Assembly: GCA_016000085.1 (NCBI GenBank)
Contig: JAECRT010000003.1
Location: 1-46,883 of the forward strand
Source of the DNA: Sphingomonadaceae bacterium
GTDB taxonomy: Bacteria; Pseudomonadota; Alphaproteobacteria; Sphingomonadales; Sphingomonadaceae
DNA length: 46,883 nt
Direction of reading: 5' to 3'
The position numbers and the translations under genes were made by a program. The notes below the pieces were generated by a model, which had not been told where the DNA came from, made no database searches, and worked only from the letters and a program-made list of their open reading frames with translations. Positions within the stretch are counted from its first letter, which is position 1. Each line of letters starts with the position of its first letter. Positions 8,437 to 15,944 of the stretch are shown one piece after another.

Positions 8437-9278
8437 GTCGCGGAACGCATGCGGGCGAGCGCCTTGCGGTCGAACCATGCGATGATGCCGGGACGCGGCC
8501 GGAAACGGGGCAGCCATTCCGGATAGAGGATCGCAAGACGCGCGGGGAGGCCAGCTGGCCCCTCGCGCGTCATGATGTCGGACACGATCCGGTTCTGAAA
8601 GAAGCGCACCGAATAGTTGATAAGGCGCTTATATTGCATGGCCCATGTCGACGGCCGGGCTAGGCTGACCTGTTCACAGATGAACCCAGCATCTTGAGAA
8701 GCGGTGACGCGTTCCGCCACCCAGGCGTGATCGGGCAGCAAGTCGGTATGTGCCCAGGCCGCAATCAATCCGTCATCGCCGATCAGGTCGTCGGGCAGGC
8801 GGAGCTGCTGCACGCGTATCGCTGCGACGAACCGGCCCGACAATGCGTAGAGATCGCCGAACAGGCCGCCCTCGGCTTGCAGGTTGCGGCGATAGGTTTC
8901 CGCCATGCGGCCGTTCATCGGCATGCCAGCCGTCGCATTGGCGCAGGGATCAGCGGCAAGGGTAGCGACCAGTGCGTCGATCGATCCGGCAATGATCTGA
9001 GCGTCGCCATCCATGAAAATGACCGCTTCTTCCGTGCCGGTCAGTAGATCATGAACCATGTGGTTCCATGTCCGTGATTTGCCGCCCGCCTGGATATCAT
9101 GGACGAAGACGTTGCTCCGTCCGCCAGCCGCGTCGCGCGCGCGTTCGGCCGTCGCATCGGTCGTGCCGTTGACCAGCACATGAAAGATCGTGTCCGCTCG
9201 GTCGAGCGGGAGCGATGCGAGGCAGAGGCCGATCCGGCGTTCTTCCTGATGGGCGAAAATGGCGACGGCGACCGTCAT
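8433..9278 (-). CDS. Family 2 glycosyltransferase
   Basis: A 281-residue GT-A fold enzyme. It starts VAIFAHQEERRIGLCL (nucleotide-binding strand), then has MDGDAQ, the metal-binding DxD-type motif, and LIGDDGLI as the probable acceptor/catalytic acidic motif. No membrane helix is evident, so it is likely cytoplasmic or peripheral. The ATG at 9278 was chosen because the conserved GT-A strand begins there; an in-frame ATG at 9317 would start inside the upstream amtB gene. It follows amtB with a 10-base gap, so the two are probably co-transcribed, an odd pairing. Donor and acceptor unknown. It may serve the EPS locus that begins 1.5 kb away. Confidence 0.82.
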   Translation of the reverse strand: MTVAVAIFAHQEERRIGLCLASLPLDRADTIFHVLVNGTTDATAERARDAAGGRSNVFVHDIQAGGKSRTWNHMVHDLLTGTEEAVIFMDGDAQIIAGSIDALVATLAADPCANATAGMPMNGRMAETYRRNLQAEGGLFGDLYALSGRFVAAIRVQQLRLPDDLIGDDGLIAAWAHTDLLPDHAWVAERVTASQDAGFICEQVSLARPSTWAMQYKRLINYSVRFFQNRIVSDIMTREGPAGLPARLAILYPEWLPRFRPRPGIIAWFDRKALARMRSAT

Positions 9279-9288
9279 GGCGTGTCCC

Positions 9289-10545
9289 CTAGCGGAAATC
9301 CCAGCCCTGCTGGCCATGCTCGATCATGTCCAGGCCATCGGCCTCCAGCTGCGCGCCGATCCGCATGGGAATGACGACCGAGACGATCAGCGCGGCGATT
9401 GCGCTGCCGACCATGGCCCACAGGGCGACGATGATCAGCCCGATCGCTTGGGCGACCAATGCGCTGGACATGGTAATGGCGGGGTCGAAGCCGACGCCAC
9501 CCATGAGCGGCAAGGCGAAGATGGGGAGTAACAGCACGCCCGTTGCGCCACCCAAGCCATGGATGGCGAAGGTGCTGGCGCCGTCATCCACGCGTCCAGC
9601 GCCGATCCGGCAGATGAGCGCGGCGATAACGCCGATCAGCATCGCGCCGCCCGTGCCGACCAGCGCGGCAGATGCGGAAATGGCGGCGATGCCCGCCAAT
9701 GCGCCGCTCAGTACACCAGTGGCTGTCGTGCGCGCGCCCAAGACCCGGTCCAGCAACGCCCAGATGAGAGCCGCAGCGCAGGCCGCGAAATGATGGTTGA
9801 GAATAGCGGTCGCGGCGTCGTCGGTGGCACCGAGCGCCCAGCCGCCCACTATGCCCGACAGGCCGACCCAGAGCAGGCCTCCGCCGACTAGGCTCAGCAC
9901 CGGCGCGTGGCCGGGATCGGATGGTTCACGCCGCCGCCCAGCAATCAGGATGAGGGCGAGCGCGGAAAAGCCCGCCGTCGTGTGGATCACGAGGCCACCG
10001 GCAAAATCCATCACGCCCATCGCGGCGAGCCAGCCGCCGCTCCAGACCGCGTGAGCGATAGGGGCATAGACCAGCAGCAACCAGAGGGGTGCAAACGCCA
10101 GAAACCAGCCCAATCGCGCCCGTTCTCCCAATGCCCCGACCAGCAAGCAAGCGGCGAACAGCGCCAGCGCCATCTGGAACAGGACGAACGCCGATTCCGG
10201 CACGGTTAGTCCGTCGCGCAGCTCGCCCAGATTGGCGAGCAGCAGATTGCCGCCGCCGCCCAGCCATGCGCTGCCGGGTGCAAAGGCAAGGCTGTAGCCC
10301 GCGATGGCCCAGACCAGCGAAATAACAGCCGCCACGCCCGCGCCCTGCGTCATCACCGACAGAGCGTTGCGAACATTCGCCTGTCCGGCATGGCGCAGCA
10401 TCAGGCCGGGCAGGGCCGCCAGCAGGACGAGCAACGCGCACAGGATCATCCATCCGGTATCGCCGCTGTCGGCAACCGCGACCTGCGCAAATGCTGGCTG
10501 CGGTGCGGCCAACGCGACGAGAAGAGGGAGGATAGCAGCGCGCAT
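9289..10545 (-). CDS. amtB: Ammonium transporter, Amt/MEP family
   Basis: A 418-residue protein with a cleavable signal peptide (MRAAILPLLVALAAPQPAFA) and about eleven membrane helices. The twin pore histidines are visible in GGLVIHTTAGFSAL and TFAIHGLGGATG, equivalent to AmtB His168 and His318. GSAWLGGGGNLLLANLG and the N-H-H-F segment (AILNHHFAACAAAL) are also Amt-like. It starts at ATG 10545 just before the signal peptide; upstream in-frame ATGs add an implausible polar extension. No glnK (PII) partner is adjacent, which is unusual because amtB is usually paired with glnK. I found no convincing sigma-54 site upstream. Confidence 0.9.
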   Translation of the reverse strand: MRAAILPLLVALAAPQPAFAQVAVADSGDTGWMILCALLVLLAALPGLMLRHAGQANVRNALSVMTQGAGVAAVISLVWAIAGYSLAFAPGSAWLGGGGNLLLANLGELRDGLTVPESAFVLFQMALALFAACLLVGALGERARLGWFLAFAPLWLLLVYAPIAHAVWSGGWLAAMGVMDFAGGLVIHTTAGFSALALILIAGRRREPSDPGHAPVLSLVGGGLLWVGLSGIVGGWALGATDDAATAILNHHFAACAAALIWALLDRVLGARTTATGVLSGALAGIAAISASAALVGTGGAMLIGVIAALICRIGAGRVDDGASTFAIHGLGGATGVLLLPIFALPLMGGVGFDPAITMSSALVAQAIGLIIVALWAMVGSAIAALIVSVVIPMRIGAQLEADGLDMIEHGQQGWDFR

Positions 10546-10839
10546 GGAAAATCCCGGTAATCGAAACACAGCCTCACTAGATGGCACGGGGTAAAGACTT
10601 TGATAAGCAATCGGCTGTGGTGTGCGGCGGCAGGCTTTGGGCAGATGCATGTCGGGCTCCAAGTCCGCTGGACTGTGACGCACTATCATCGTCCGAAGTA
10701 ATACCAAAGAAGCGCGATGTAACGGAATCGCCGGTCGGGTGCTGCTGGGCCATGCTATTCAAAGCGCCTTATCAACAGTTGGCGGCGATTGGATGCATTG
10801 TCCGCGCGCGCCCGCTCCAAGAGAAGATGACAGCGCCGG
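10546..10839. other. Intergenic spacer between amtB and the first EPS glycosyltransferase
   Basis: This 294-base divergent spacer contains no coding frame that looks real (no ribosome site, no family similarity, arginine/serine-rich translations only). It must carry promoters for amtB (minus) and the GT4 gene (plus). No clear -35/-10 pair, terminator or long inverted repeat was seen. TGGCAC at 10579-10584 looks like half of a sigma-54 site but lacks the matching TTGC and points away from amtB. Confidence 0.5.
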
Positions 10840-11997
10840 ATGAACATAGCGATGGGCGATCAACAGAAAATCCATCGCGCGGTTGGCAGTCGGGAAGATC
10901 CGACAAGGCATGTCGTGTTTGTGATCGCGGGGTTGGGCGCGGGTGGCGCGGAGCGGGTTATCAGCCTGATTTCGGCTGCCTGGGTCGCGCAGGGATGGCG
11001 CGTAACAATCCTGGCATTCGATCGGCCCGAAGAGCCGGTCTACCATGATTTCGATCCCAGGGTCGATATCCGCCGGTTCGGCGTGCGTACGGCTGGCGGC
11101 GGGATCAGGTCGATATTGGGGCAGGGACGCCGTATCCTGACGATCCGCCGGGAGCTACGGGCGCTCAATCCCGACGCCGTTATCTCGATGCTGACCAAGA
11201 TCAATGTGCTGACACTGGCGGCAACCATCGGCACGACGCACAAGGTCATCGTGTCGGAGCGCAACAACCCCCAGGCGCAAAAGGCCAACACAGCGTGGAA
11301 CACGCTGTTGGGCAAGCTCTATCCCCGCGCGGCCGCCATCGTGATGCAGACCCGCGCGAGCATGGTCTGCCTGCCGCAGCAAGTGCGCGGCAAGGCGCAT
11401 ATCATCCCCAACCCTATCTCTTCGGCGGTTCTTGGTGGCGGAGAGGTGAAGGACAAGCTGGTGCTGACGGCAGCGGGCCGGTTGACGCATCAGAAGGGGT
11501 TCGACCTGCTGATCGACGCCTTTGCAAAGCTGGCGGAGCGACACCCGGACTGGGTATTGAAAATCTGGGGCGAAGGGGACATGCGCGGGACGCTGGAAAC
11601 GCAGATCCGCAAGCTGGGCCTGACCCAGCGCGTCAAGCTGCCCGGTACGAGCAAAAGCCCTGGAAGCTGGATCGATCAGGGTACGATCATGGTCTTGTCA
11701 TCCCGCTATGAAGGCTTTCCCAATGTGCTGGGCGAAGCGATGGCGAGCGGGATGCCGGTCGTCGCCTTCGACTGCGATTTCGGGCCGCGCGAAATTATCC
11801 AGAATGGTTATGACGGCCTGCTGGTGCCGATGGGGGATGTCGCCGCACTGGCCGACGCGATGGATCGGTTGATGCGGGACAAAAGGTTGCGCAATGGCCT
11901 GGGCGCGGCCGCCCGACTATCGGCGCTGCGGTTTGCGCCGGGAAAGATCGTCGCCCAATGGGGGGGGCTAGTTAACGAAGTGGCGCAGCGCGGATAG
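10840..11997 (+). CDS. Family 4 glycosyltransferase (EPS)
   Basis: A 385-residue GT-B enzyme. The N-terminal domain shows VVFVIAGLGAGGAERV, the glycine-rich acceptor-side loop typical of GT4. The C-terminal donor domain has AAGRLTHQKGFDLLIDAF and the nucleotide-sugar E-x7-E motif in SRYEGFPNVLGEAMASGMPV. About 360-390 residues is the usual length. The start ATG 10840 has a weak ribosome site; ATG 10852 in frame is equally possible. It stands alone between amtB (divergent) and the outer-membrane gene (convergent, stop codons abut with no gap). The C-terminal half resembles enzymes that add N-acetylhexosamines, but the donor cannot be decided. Confidence 0.9.
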   Translation: MNIAMGDQQKIHRAVGSREDPTRHVVFVIAGLGAGGAERVISLISAAWVAQGWRVTILAFDRPEEPVYHDFDPRVDIRRFGVRTAGGGIRSILGQGRRILTIRRELRALNPDAVISMLTKINVLTLAATIGTTHKVIVSERNNPQAQKANTAWNTLLGKLYPRAAAIVMQTRASMVCLPQQVRGKAHIIPNPISSAVLGGGEVKDKLVLTAAGRLTHQKGFDLLIDAFAKLAERHPDWVLKIWGEGDMRGTLETQIRKLGLTQRVKLPGTSKSPGSWIDQGTIMVLSSRYEGFPNVLGEAMASGMPVVAFDCDFGPREIIQNGYDGLLVPMGDVAALADAMDRLMRDKRLRNGLGAAARLSALRFAPGKIVAQWGGLVNEVAQRG

Positions 11998-13257
11998 TCA
12001 GTAAGTCAGGCCGACCTTCAGGAAAGCCTGCCATTTGCGAAATTCTTCGGCTGGCAAGGCGGTGGACGTCCGCTTGACGTGGGTGCCCGACAGTTCGATC
12101 CATGCCTGGCGGTTCAGCAGGTAGCGGGCGCTGGCATCCACGTCATAATATCTTTGGCTGCCGTCAAAATCACCCCGATAGGAAACGGAGCGCAAACCCA
12201 CCGATCCCCGCAGGATGACGTTATGGCGGGCTTCCTGATCGATACCGAGATTGAAGCGCGTATCGATGCGGCCGATCGCGCCACTGCGGATCGTAGCGAC
12301 ATCACCCCTGAACAGATTGGCGCTGATCGCCGTGCGGGTGCGCGGCCGCCATGTCACGCGACCACTGGCGGCAAGGCCGGTGAAGGGTGCCAGGTTGAGA
12401 TCCTTCGGGTTGGCATGGAGTACGCCAACGCCCAGTTCCCCTGTCAGTCGGTCGGCGACTTCGACGGCCACGCCACCCAATACCCCATAGGTTGTGGTGG
12501 TGCGGTCCACGTTCATGAATCGGTCTGACTTCATGCTCGGGTCGCGCCGGTTGACATAGGGTTGAATGAAGACGGCAAAGCGCTGTGTGAGGTTCAGGCT
12601 GCCGCGCAATGCCGCACGATACGTCGTCATATCGCGGTCACTATCCGCCGGAGACAGATAGTTGATCTTCGTGGCGCCGATTGATGCAGTGACGCCCAGA
12701 CGGGACCCCTGATGGCTATATTCCAGATCGCCCGAGGCCGTGTTGATGAGCGCAACGCGGCGGTTGGCGGCAAAAATTGCTTCGGGGTCGCCGCGCCGTT
12801 CAAAAGCCCGGTCGAATGAGGCTCTGGCGGAGAATGCATCGCGCTGACTGCTGAATTGGCGATAGCTCAGCTCTGCGCCGAACTGCGTCGTGTTTTCGCG
12901 CGTATTCTCCGCATAGCGTTGCAATGTGGCGTAGGTCCGGCCGTAAAAATTCGACGAAGCGGAACGGCGGCGGACCTCTATGCTGGGTTCGACCTGGAAT
13001 ATAACGTCGGATTTTCGGTTAAGGTCGGACGCCAGAATATTATTGTCGAACTTCACCCCACTGACCAGCAACGGCATGATGACGAAGCCACCGGTACGGA
13101 TGGTGCGCGGCTCATATCCGGGACGTGGTAGATCGTCGATTGCCGTGGTGCGCGTGATGTCTTGCGCGCACAGCGGCGAACCGGCCAGGCCAAGGGTAAG
13201 GCCGAACAACGACGACAAAAGCCGATACCTGCTCCGGCGGGCGTTTTCCCCATCCAC
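11998..13257 (-). CDS. Outer-membrane beta-barrel protein of an EPS export system (BBP2_2-like)
   Basis: A 419-residue protein with a signal peptide (SLFGLTLGLAGSPLCAQ). A run of alternating hydrophobic/polar strands carries signatures of the putative beta-barrel porin 2 group: FDNNILAS, DVIFQVEPSIEVRR, SNFYGRTYATLQRYAENTRE, and a C-terminus ending in aromatic Tyr. It starts at GTG 13257, three bases after the OPX gene stop; no later Met gives a signal peptide. Proteins of this type sit beside Wza-like genes in EPS loci. With the short OPX protein upstream it probably forms the outer-membrane exit for the polymer. It is the last gene of the dehydratase-aminotransferase-sulfotransferase-OPX run. 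Confidence 0.82.
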   Translation of the reverse strand: MDGENARRSRYRLLSSLFGLTLGLAGSPLCAQDITRTTAIDDLPRPGYEPRTIRTGGFVIMPLLVSGVKFDNNILASDLNRKSDVIFQVEPSIEVRRRSASSNFYGRTYATLQRYAENTRENTTQFGAELSYRQFSSQRDAFSARASFDRAFERRGDPEAIFAANRRVALINTASGDLEYSHQGSRLGVTASIGATKINYLSPADSDRDMTTYRAALRGSLNLTQRFAVFIQPYVNRRDPSMKSDRFMNVDRTTTTYGVLGGVAVEVADRLTGELGVGVLHANPKDLNLAPFTGLAASGRVTWRPRTRTAISANLFRGDVATIRSGAIGRIDTRFNLGIDQEARHNVILRGSVGLRSVSYRGDFDGSQRYYDVDASARYLLNRQAWIELSGTHVKRTSTALPAEEFRKWQAFLKVGLTY

Positions 13258-13260
13258 AGG

Positions 13261-13812
13261 TCAGAACCAGCTTTCGCGAATCTGGATGAGATCGCCGGGC
13301 ATGACATTGCTGTCCGGGGTCGCACTGCCTTTCTGCTTGGCGCGCGTGACCGTCACTTCCTTGGTGTTCGCGCGGAAGGTGTAACCGCCCGCCACCGATA
13401 TGGCGGTCAGTACGGACATGCCCGGCACATAGGGATATTGGCCCGGCTTCTGGACTTCACCGACGATAAAGAAGGGGCGGTAGGCGACGACCTGGGCGCT
13501 GACCTTGGGATCGACCAGCAGATTGCGGGTGCGCAGCGTGTCGGCAATATCCTTTTCGACGACTTCCACGGTCTTGCCCGCTACTGGCACCGCCCCGATC
13601 ATGGGCAGCGAGACGGACCCGGTATCTCCCACGAGATAGGTGTCGTTCATCATGTCCAGGCCATAGACGTTGACGCGCAACTGATCGCCCGTGCCCAGTT
13701 GGTAGGGCGTGGGGGCAGTCGAGGCCAAGGGGGACAGACCCCGTTCACCGCTGGCGCAGCTCGTCAGCGCCATGGCGGTTACCGTGGTCAGTGCGATCAT
13801 CCAGGACTTCAT
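13261..13812 (-). CDS. Short Wza-like polysaccharide export (OPX) lipoprotein
   Basis: A 183-residue exported lipoprotein (lipobox MALTSCASG). It has a Poly_export domain (YQLGTGDQLRVNVYGLD to RNLLVDPKVSAQVVAYR) followed by one SLBB-like domain (FFIVGEVQKPGQYPYVPGMS, VLTAISVAGGYTFRANTKEV). E. coli Wza is 379 residues with extra SLBB repeats and a C-terminal outer-membrane helix. This one stops after the first SLBB domain and lacks the membrane-spanning helix, so it cannot by itself cross the outer membrane. The beta-barrel gene three bases downstream is the obvious partner. The start ATG 13812 is chosen from the signal peptide. Confidence 0.92.
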   Translation of the reverse strand: MKSWMIALTTVTAMALTSCASGERGLSPLASTAPTPYQLGTGDQLRVNVYGLDMMNDTYLVGDTGSVSLPMIGAVPVAGKTVEVVEKDIADTLRTRNLLVDPKVSAQVVAYRPFFIVGEVQKPGQYPYVPGMSVLTAISVAGGYTFRANTKEVTVTRAKQKGSATPDSNVMPGDLIQIRESWF

Positions 13813-13846
13813 ACCATCCTCCCCATTATCATTGTCACGCCCTGTA

Positions 13847-14719
13847 TCAGGGCTGTGCGGCGACAATTTTGTTTGTCATTTGTTTCGACGGACCGTCCAA
13901 CCATGCGCTCAAGTCCTTTTGCAGCATGTCCTGAAGGATCAACATATCCTCCCGGTAGAAATTACGCAGCATCGCCTGTAGTTCATCCGTGAGCGGCGGA
14001 TATTGCACCGGCGCGACCATGGATTTGCGCAGGCGCGCGAATAGTGGATTGTTTCGGAGCGGATCGAGCAAGGGCCGCATTGGTTTCAATATCCGGCGCA
14101 GCGCCAGCGGCAGCATCGGCGCGCTGCTGTCATTCTGGCGGCTGGCGACCTGGTCCGGCGCCAGATGAGGGCGGACGCCGATATGATCGCACACTTCCAC
14201 GATCACGCGCTCGGCCGAATGGCGCAGCGTTTCGTAGAGGATCACATGCATCTGATTGCGTGGATAATGGAGGTAGAAGCGGCTGAGATGTTCGCCGTAA
14301 AGACCGCCGTTCAGGAAACGCGATTCCTTCGCGCGTTCGCCGACCAGATACTCACGCGGATCGCCGCCCACCATGCCGCGACGGAACAGCATACAATAAT
14401 CGGAATAGGCGCGCTGTACCGGATCGCGAAGCTGTACGATCAGCCGGGCGTTGGGCAACACGCTTGCCATACGGGCCGGCGCATGGGGATGGGCTAGGTA
14501 ATCGGCAGACTTTTCCCCAACCATACGCCCCGCAGGTGCAGGATCGAACAGAGAGGCGTACCATTGCGGGCCACGCTCATATTCAGTGCTGAAATAATGC
14601 GGCTCTGCGTCCGGCAGCCAGAGATCGGGGTGGCTGCGCAGTTGATGGGCGATCCATGTGGTGGCCCCCTTCACCGCACCGATGATGATGAAGGCGGGTT
14701 GGCGATCAGGCGGCGTCAT
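13847..14719 (-). CDS. PAPS-dependent sulfotransferase
   Basis: A 290-residue sulfotransferase-fold protein. The 5'-phosphosulfate loop is IIIGAVKGATTWIAHQLRSH with the conserved Lys-x-x-Thr-Thr. A WYASLFDPA segment follows (as in heparan-type sulfotransferases, WYxxLF), then GEKSADYL. The 3'-phosphate-binding motif is LRDPVQRAYSDY with conserved Arg and Ser. The ATG at 14719 overlaps the aminotransferase end by 14 bases and immediately precedes the first strand. It should transfer sulfate from PAPS to a carbohydrate, most likely the EPS or a lipid-linked intermediate. Its place between sugar biosynthesis and export genes supports that. The acceptor is unknown, and no PAPS-synthesis genes are in the window. 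Confidence 0.87.
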   Translation of the reverse strand: MTPPDRQPAFIIIGAVKGATTWIAHQLRSHPDLWLPDAEPHYFSTEYERGPQWYASLFDPAPAGRMVGEKSADYLAHPHAPARMASVLPNARLIVQLRDPVQRAYSDYCMLFRRGMVGGDPREYLVGERAKESRFLNGGLYGEHLSRFYLHYPRNQMHVILYETLRHSAERVIVEVCDHIGVRPHLAPDQVASRQNDSSAPMLPLALRRILKPMRPLLDPLRNNPLFARLRKSMVAPVQYPPLTDELQAMLRNFYREDMLILQDMLQKDLSAWLDGPSKQMTNKIVAAQP

Positions 14720-15944
14720 CGATCGTCGCCTGGACAAGGATGGACCGCAGCAACTGCCCCATCTGGCGGCAGGATTCGACATCGAGCGTCGGGTCTACGG
14801 GCAACAGGATGCTGGTTTCGCCCAATAGTCGCGACACCGGCAGACGTTCGGCCGGTCCCATGCCCGTGTCCGTAAACGCCTTTTCCAGATAGATTTCGGG
14901 GCAGCTGCCCGACTGGCACGGGACACCCAGCGCGCGTGCCTGTGCGATAACGTCGTCGCGGGTCCAGCCATCCTTCAACACTTCGGGCCGGATGAAGGCG
15001 TAGAATTTATAATAAGCATGGCCGATATGATCGTCCGGTTCGATCAGGCGCAGGGCCGGAAGGCCGGTCAGCGCATCGAGCAGCGCAGCGGCGTTGGCCC
15101 GGCGTTGCGCGATCGTTTCGTCCAGCCGGGACAGCTGGATGACGCCAATGGCCGCCTGCATCTCGGTCAGGCGATAATTGCTGCCGATTTCATGGTGCAG
15201 CCAACGGAAGGCGATGCCATTGCCGCCTTCGGCCACGACAAAGGGATCTTTGCCATGATCCTTGAGCGCCCATGCCCGTTTCCACACGGCGGGATCGCGC
15301 AGGACCAGCAGGCCACCTTCGCCGCCGGTAGATATGATCTTGTCCGTGCAGAATGAGAAGGCGCCGGCATCACCGAAGCCGCCCACTGGCCGCCCGTCGA
15401 GCGTTGCGCCATGCGCCTGCGCACAATCCTCGATCAGCTTGATGCCAAGATCTTCGGCCATCACCGCGATCTCGTCGATCGGGCCTGGATATCCCGCCAG
15501 ATGGACGACGATGATCGCCTTGGTCCTGGGCGTAAGGCAAGGCGCGATCGTCTGGGGCGTCAGGCTTTGCGTTACAGCATCGATATCGGCAAATACCGGT
15601 GTCGCGCCACAGGCGACGACGCAACTGGCCGACGCCATGAAGCTGCGGGCTGGGACGACGACTTCATCGCCTGCGCCGACGCCCAGTGCCCGTAACGCTA
15701 CTTCCAGCGCCAGCGTGCCGTTTGCCAGCGCGATCGCGTGGGGCATCTGGCACAGATCGGCAAAGCCCGCTTCGAGTGCGGCGCAGTGGTCGCCATGATG
15801 CAGTGCATTGACGCGGCCCGACTGGAGTATCTGCGTCACGGCTGCGATTTCATCGGCGGCATAGACGGGCCAGCGCGAAACGATCGGCGCGGGTTGCAGT
15901 GGTTCGGGTGCCTGAACAAGGGCGGTTGCGGTCTGCATTGTCAC
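14706..15944 (-). CDS. DegT/DnrJ/EryC1-family PLP aminotransferase
   Basis: A 412-residue fold-type I aminotransferase acting on nucleotide 4-keto- or 3-keto-sugars. Visible are SGRVNALHHGDHCAALEAGF, ALANGTLALEVALRALG, the PLP-aspartate strand LIEDCAQAHGA (Asp173), and the Schiff-base lysine in FSFCTDKIISTGGEGG (Lys202). It overlaps the stop of the upstream 4,6-dehydratase by four bases. The simplest pathway is therefore UDP-GlcNAc to the 4-keto-6-deoxy sugar to a 4-amino-4,6-dideoxy sugar (PglF/PglE-like logic). The N-terminal ~25 residues, rich in Ala/Pro/Gln, look like an extra tail. Substrate assignment is inferred from context only. Confidence 0.9.
   Translation of the reverse strand: MTMQTATALVQAPEPLQPAPIVSRWPVYAADEIAAVTQILQSGRVNALHHGDHCAALEAGFADLCQMPHAIALANGTLALEVALRALGVGAGDEVVVPARSFMASASCVVACGATPVFADIDAVTQSLTPQTIAPCLTPRTKAIIVVHLAGYPGPIDEIAVMAEDLGIKLIEDCAQAHGATLDGRPVGGFGDAGAFSFCTDKIISTGGEGGLLVLRDPAVWKRAWALKDHGKDPFVVAEGGNGIAFRWLHHEIGSNYRLTEMQAAIGVIQLSRLDETIAQRRANAAALLDALTGLPALRLIEPDDHIGHAYYKFYAFIRPEVLKDGWTRDDVIAQARALGVPCQSGSCPEIYLEKAFTDTGMGPAERLPVSRLLGETSILLPVDPTLDVESCRQMGQLLRSILVQATIDDAA

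Noticed and set aside
10579..10594. TGGCAC that could be a sigma-54 -24 element for amtB
   Set aside because: It points away from amtB and the -12 TTGC element is absent at the required distance.
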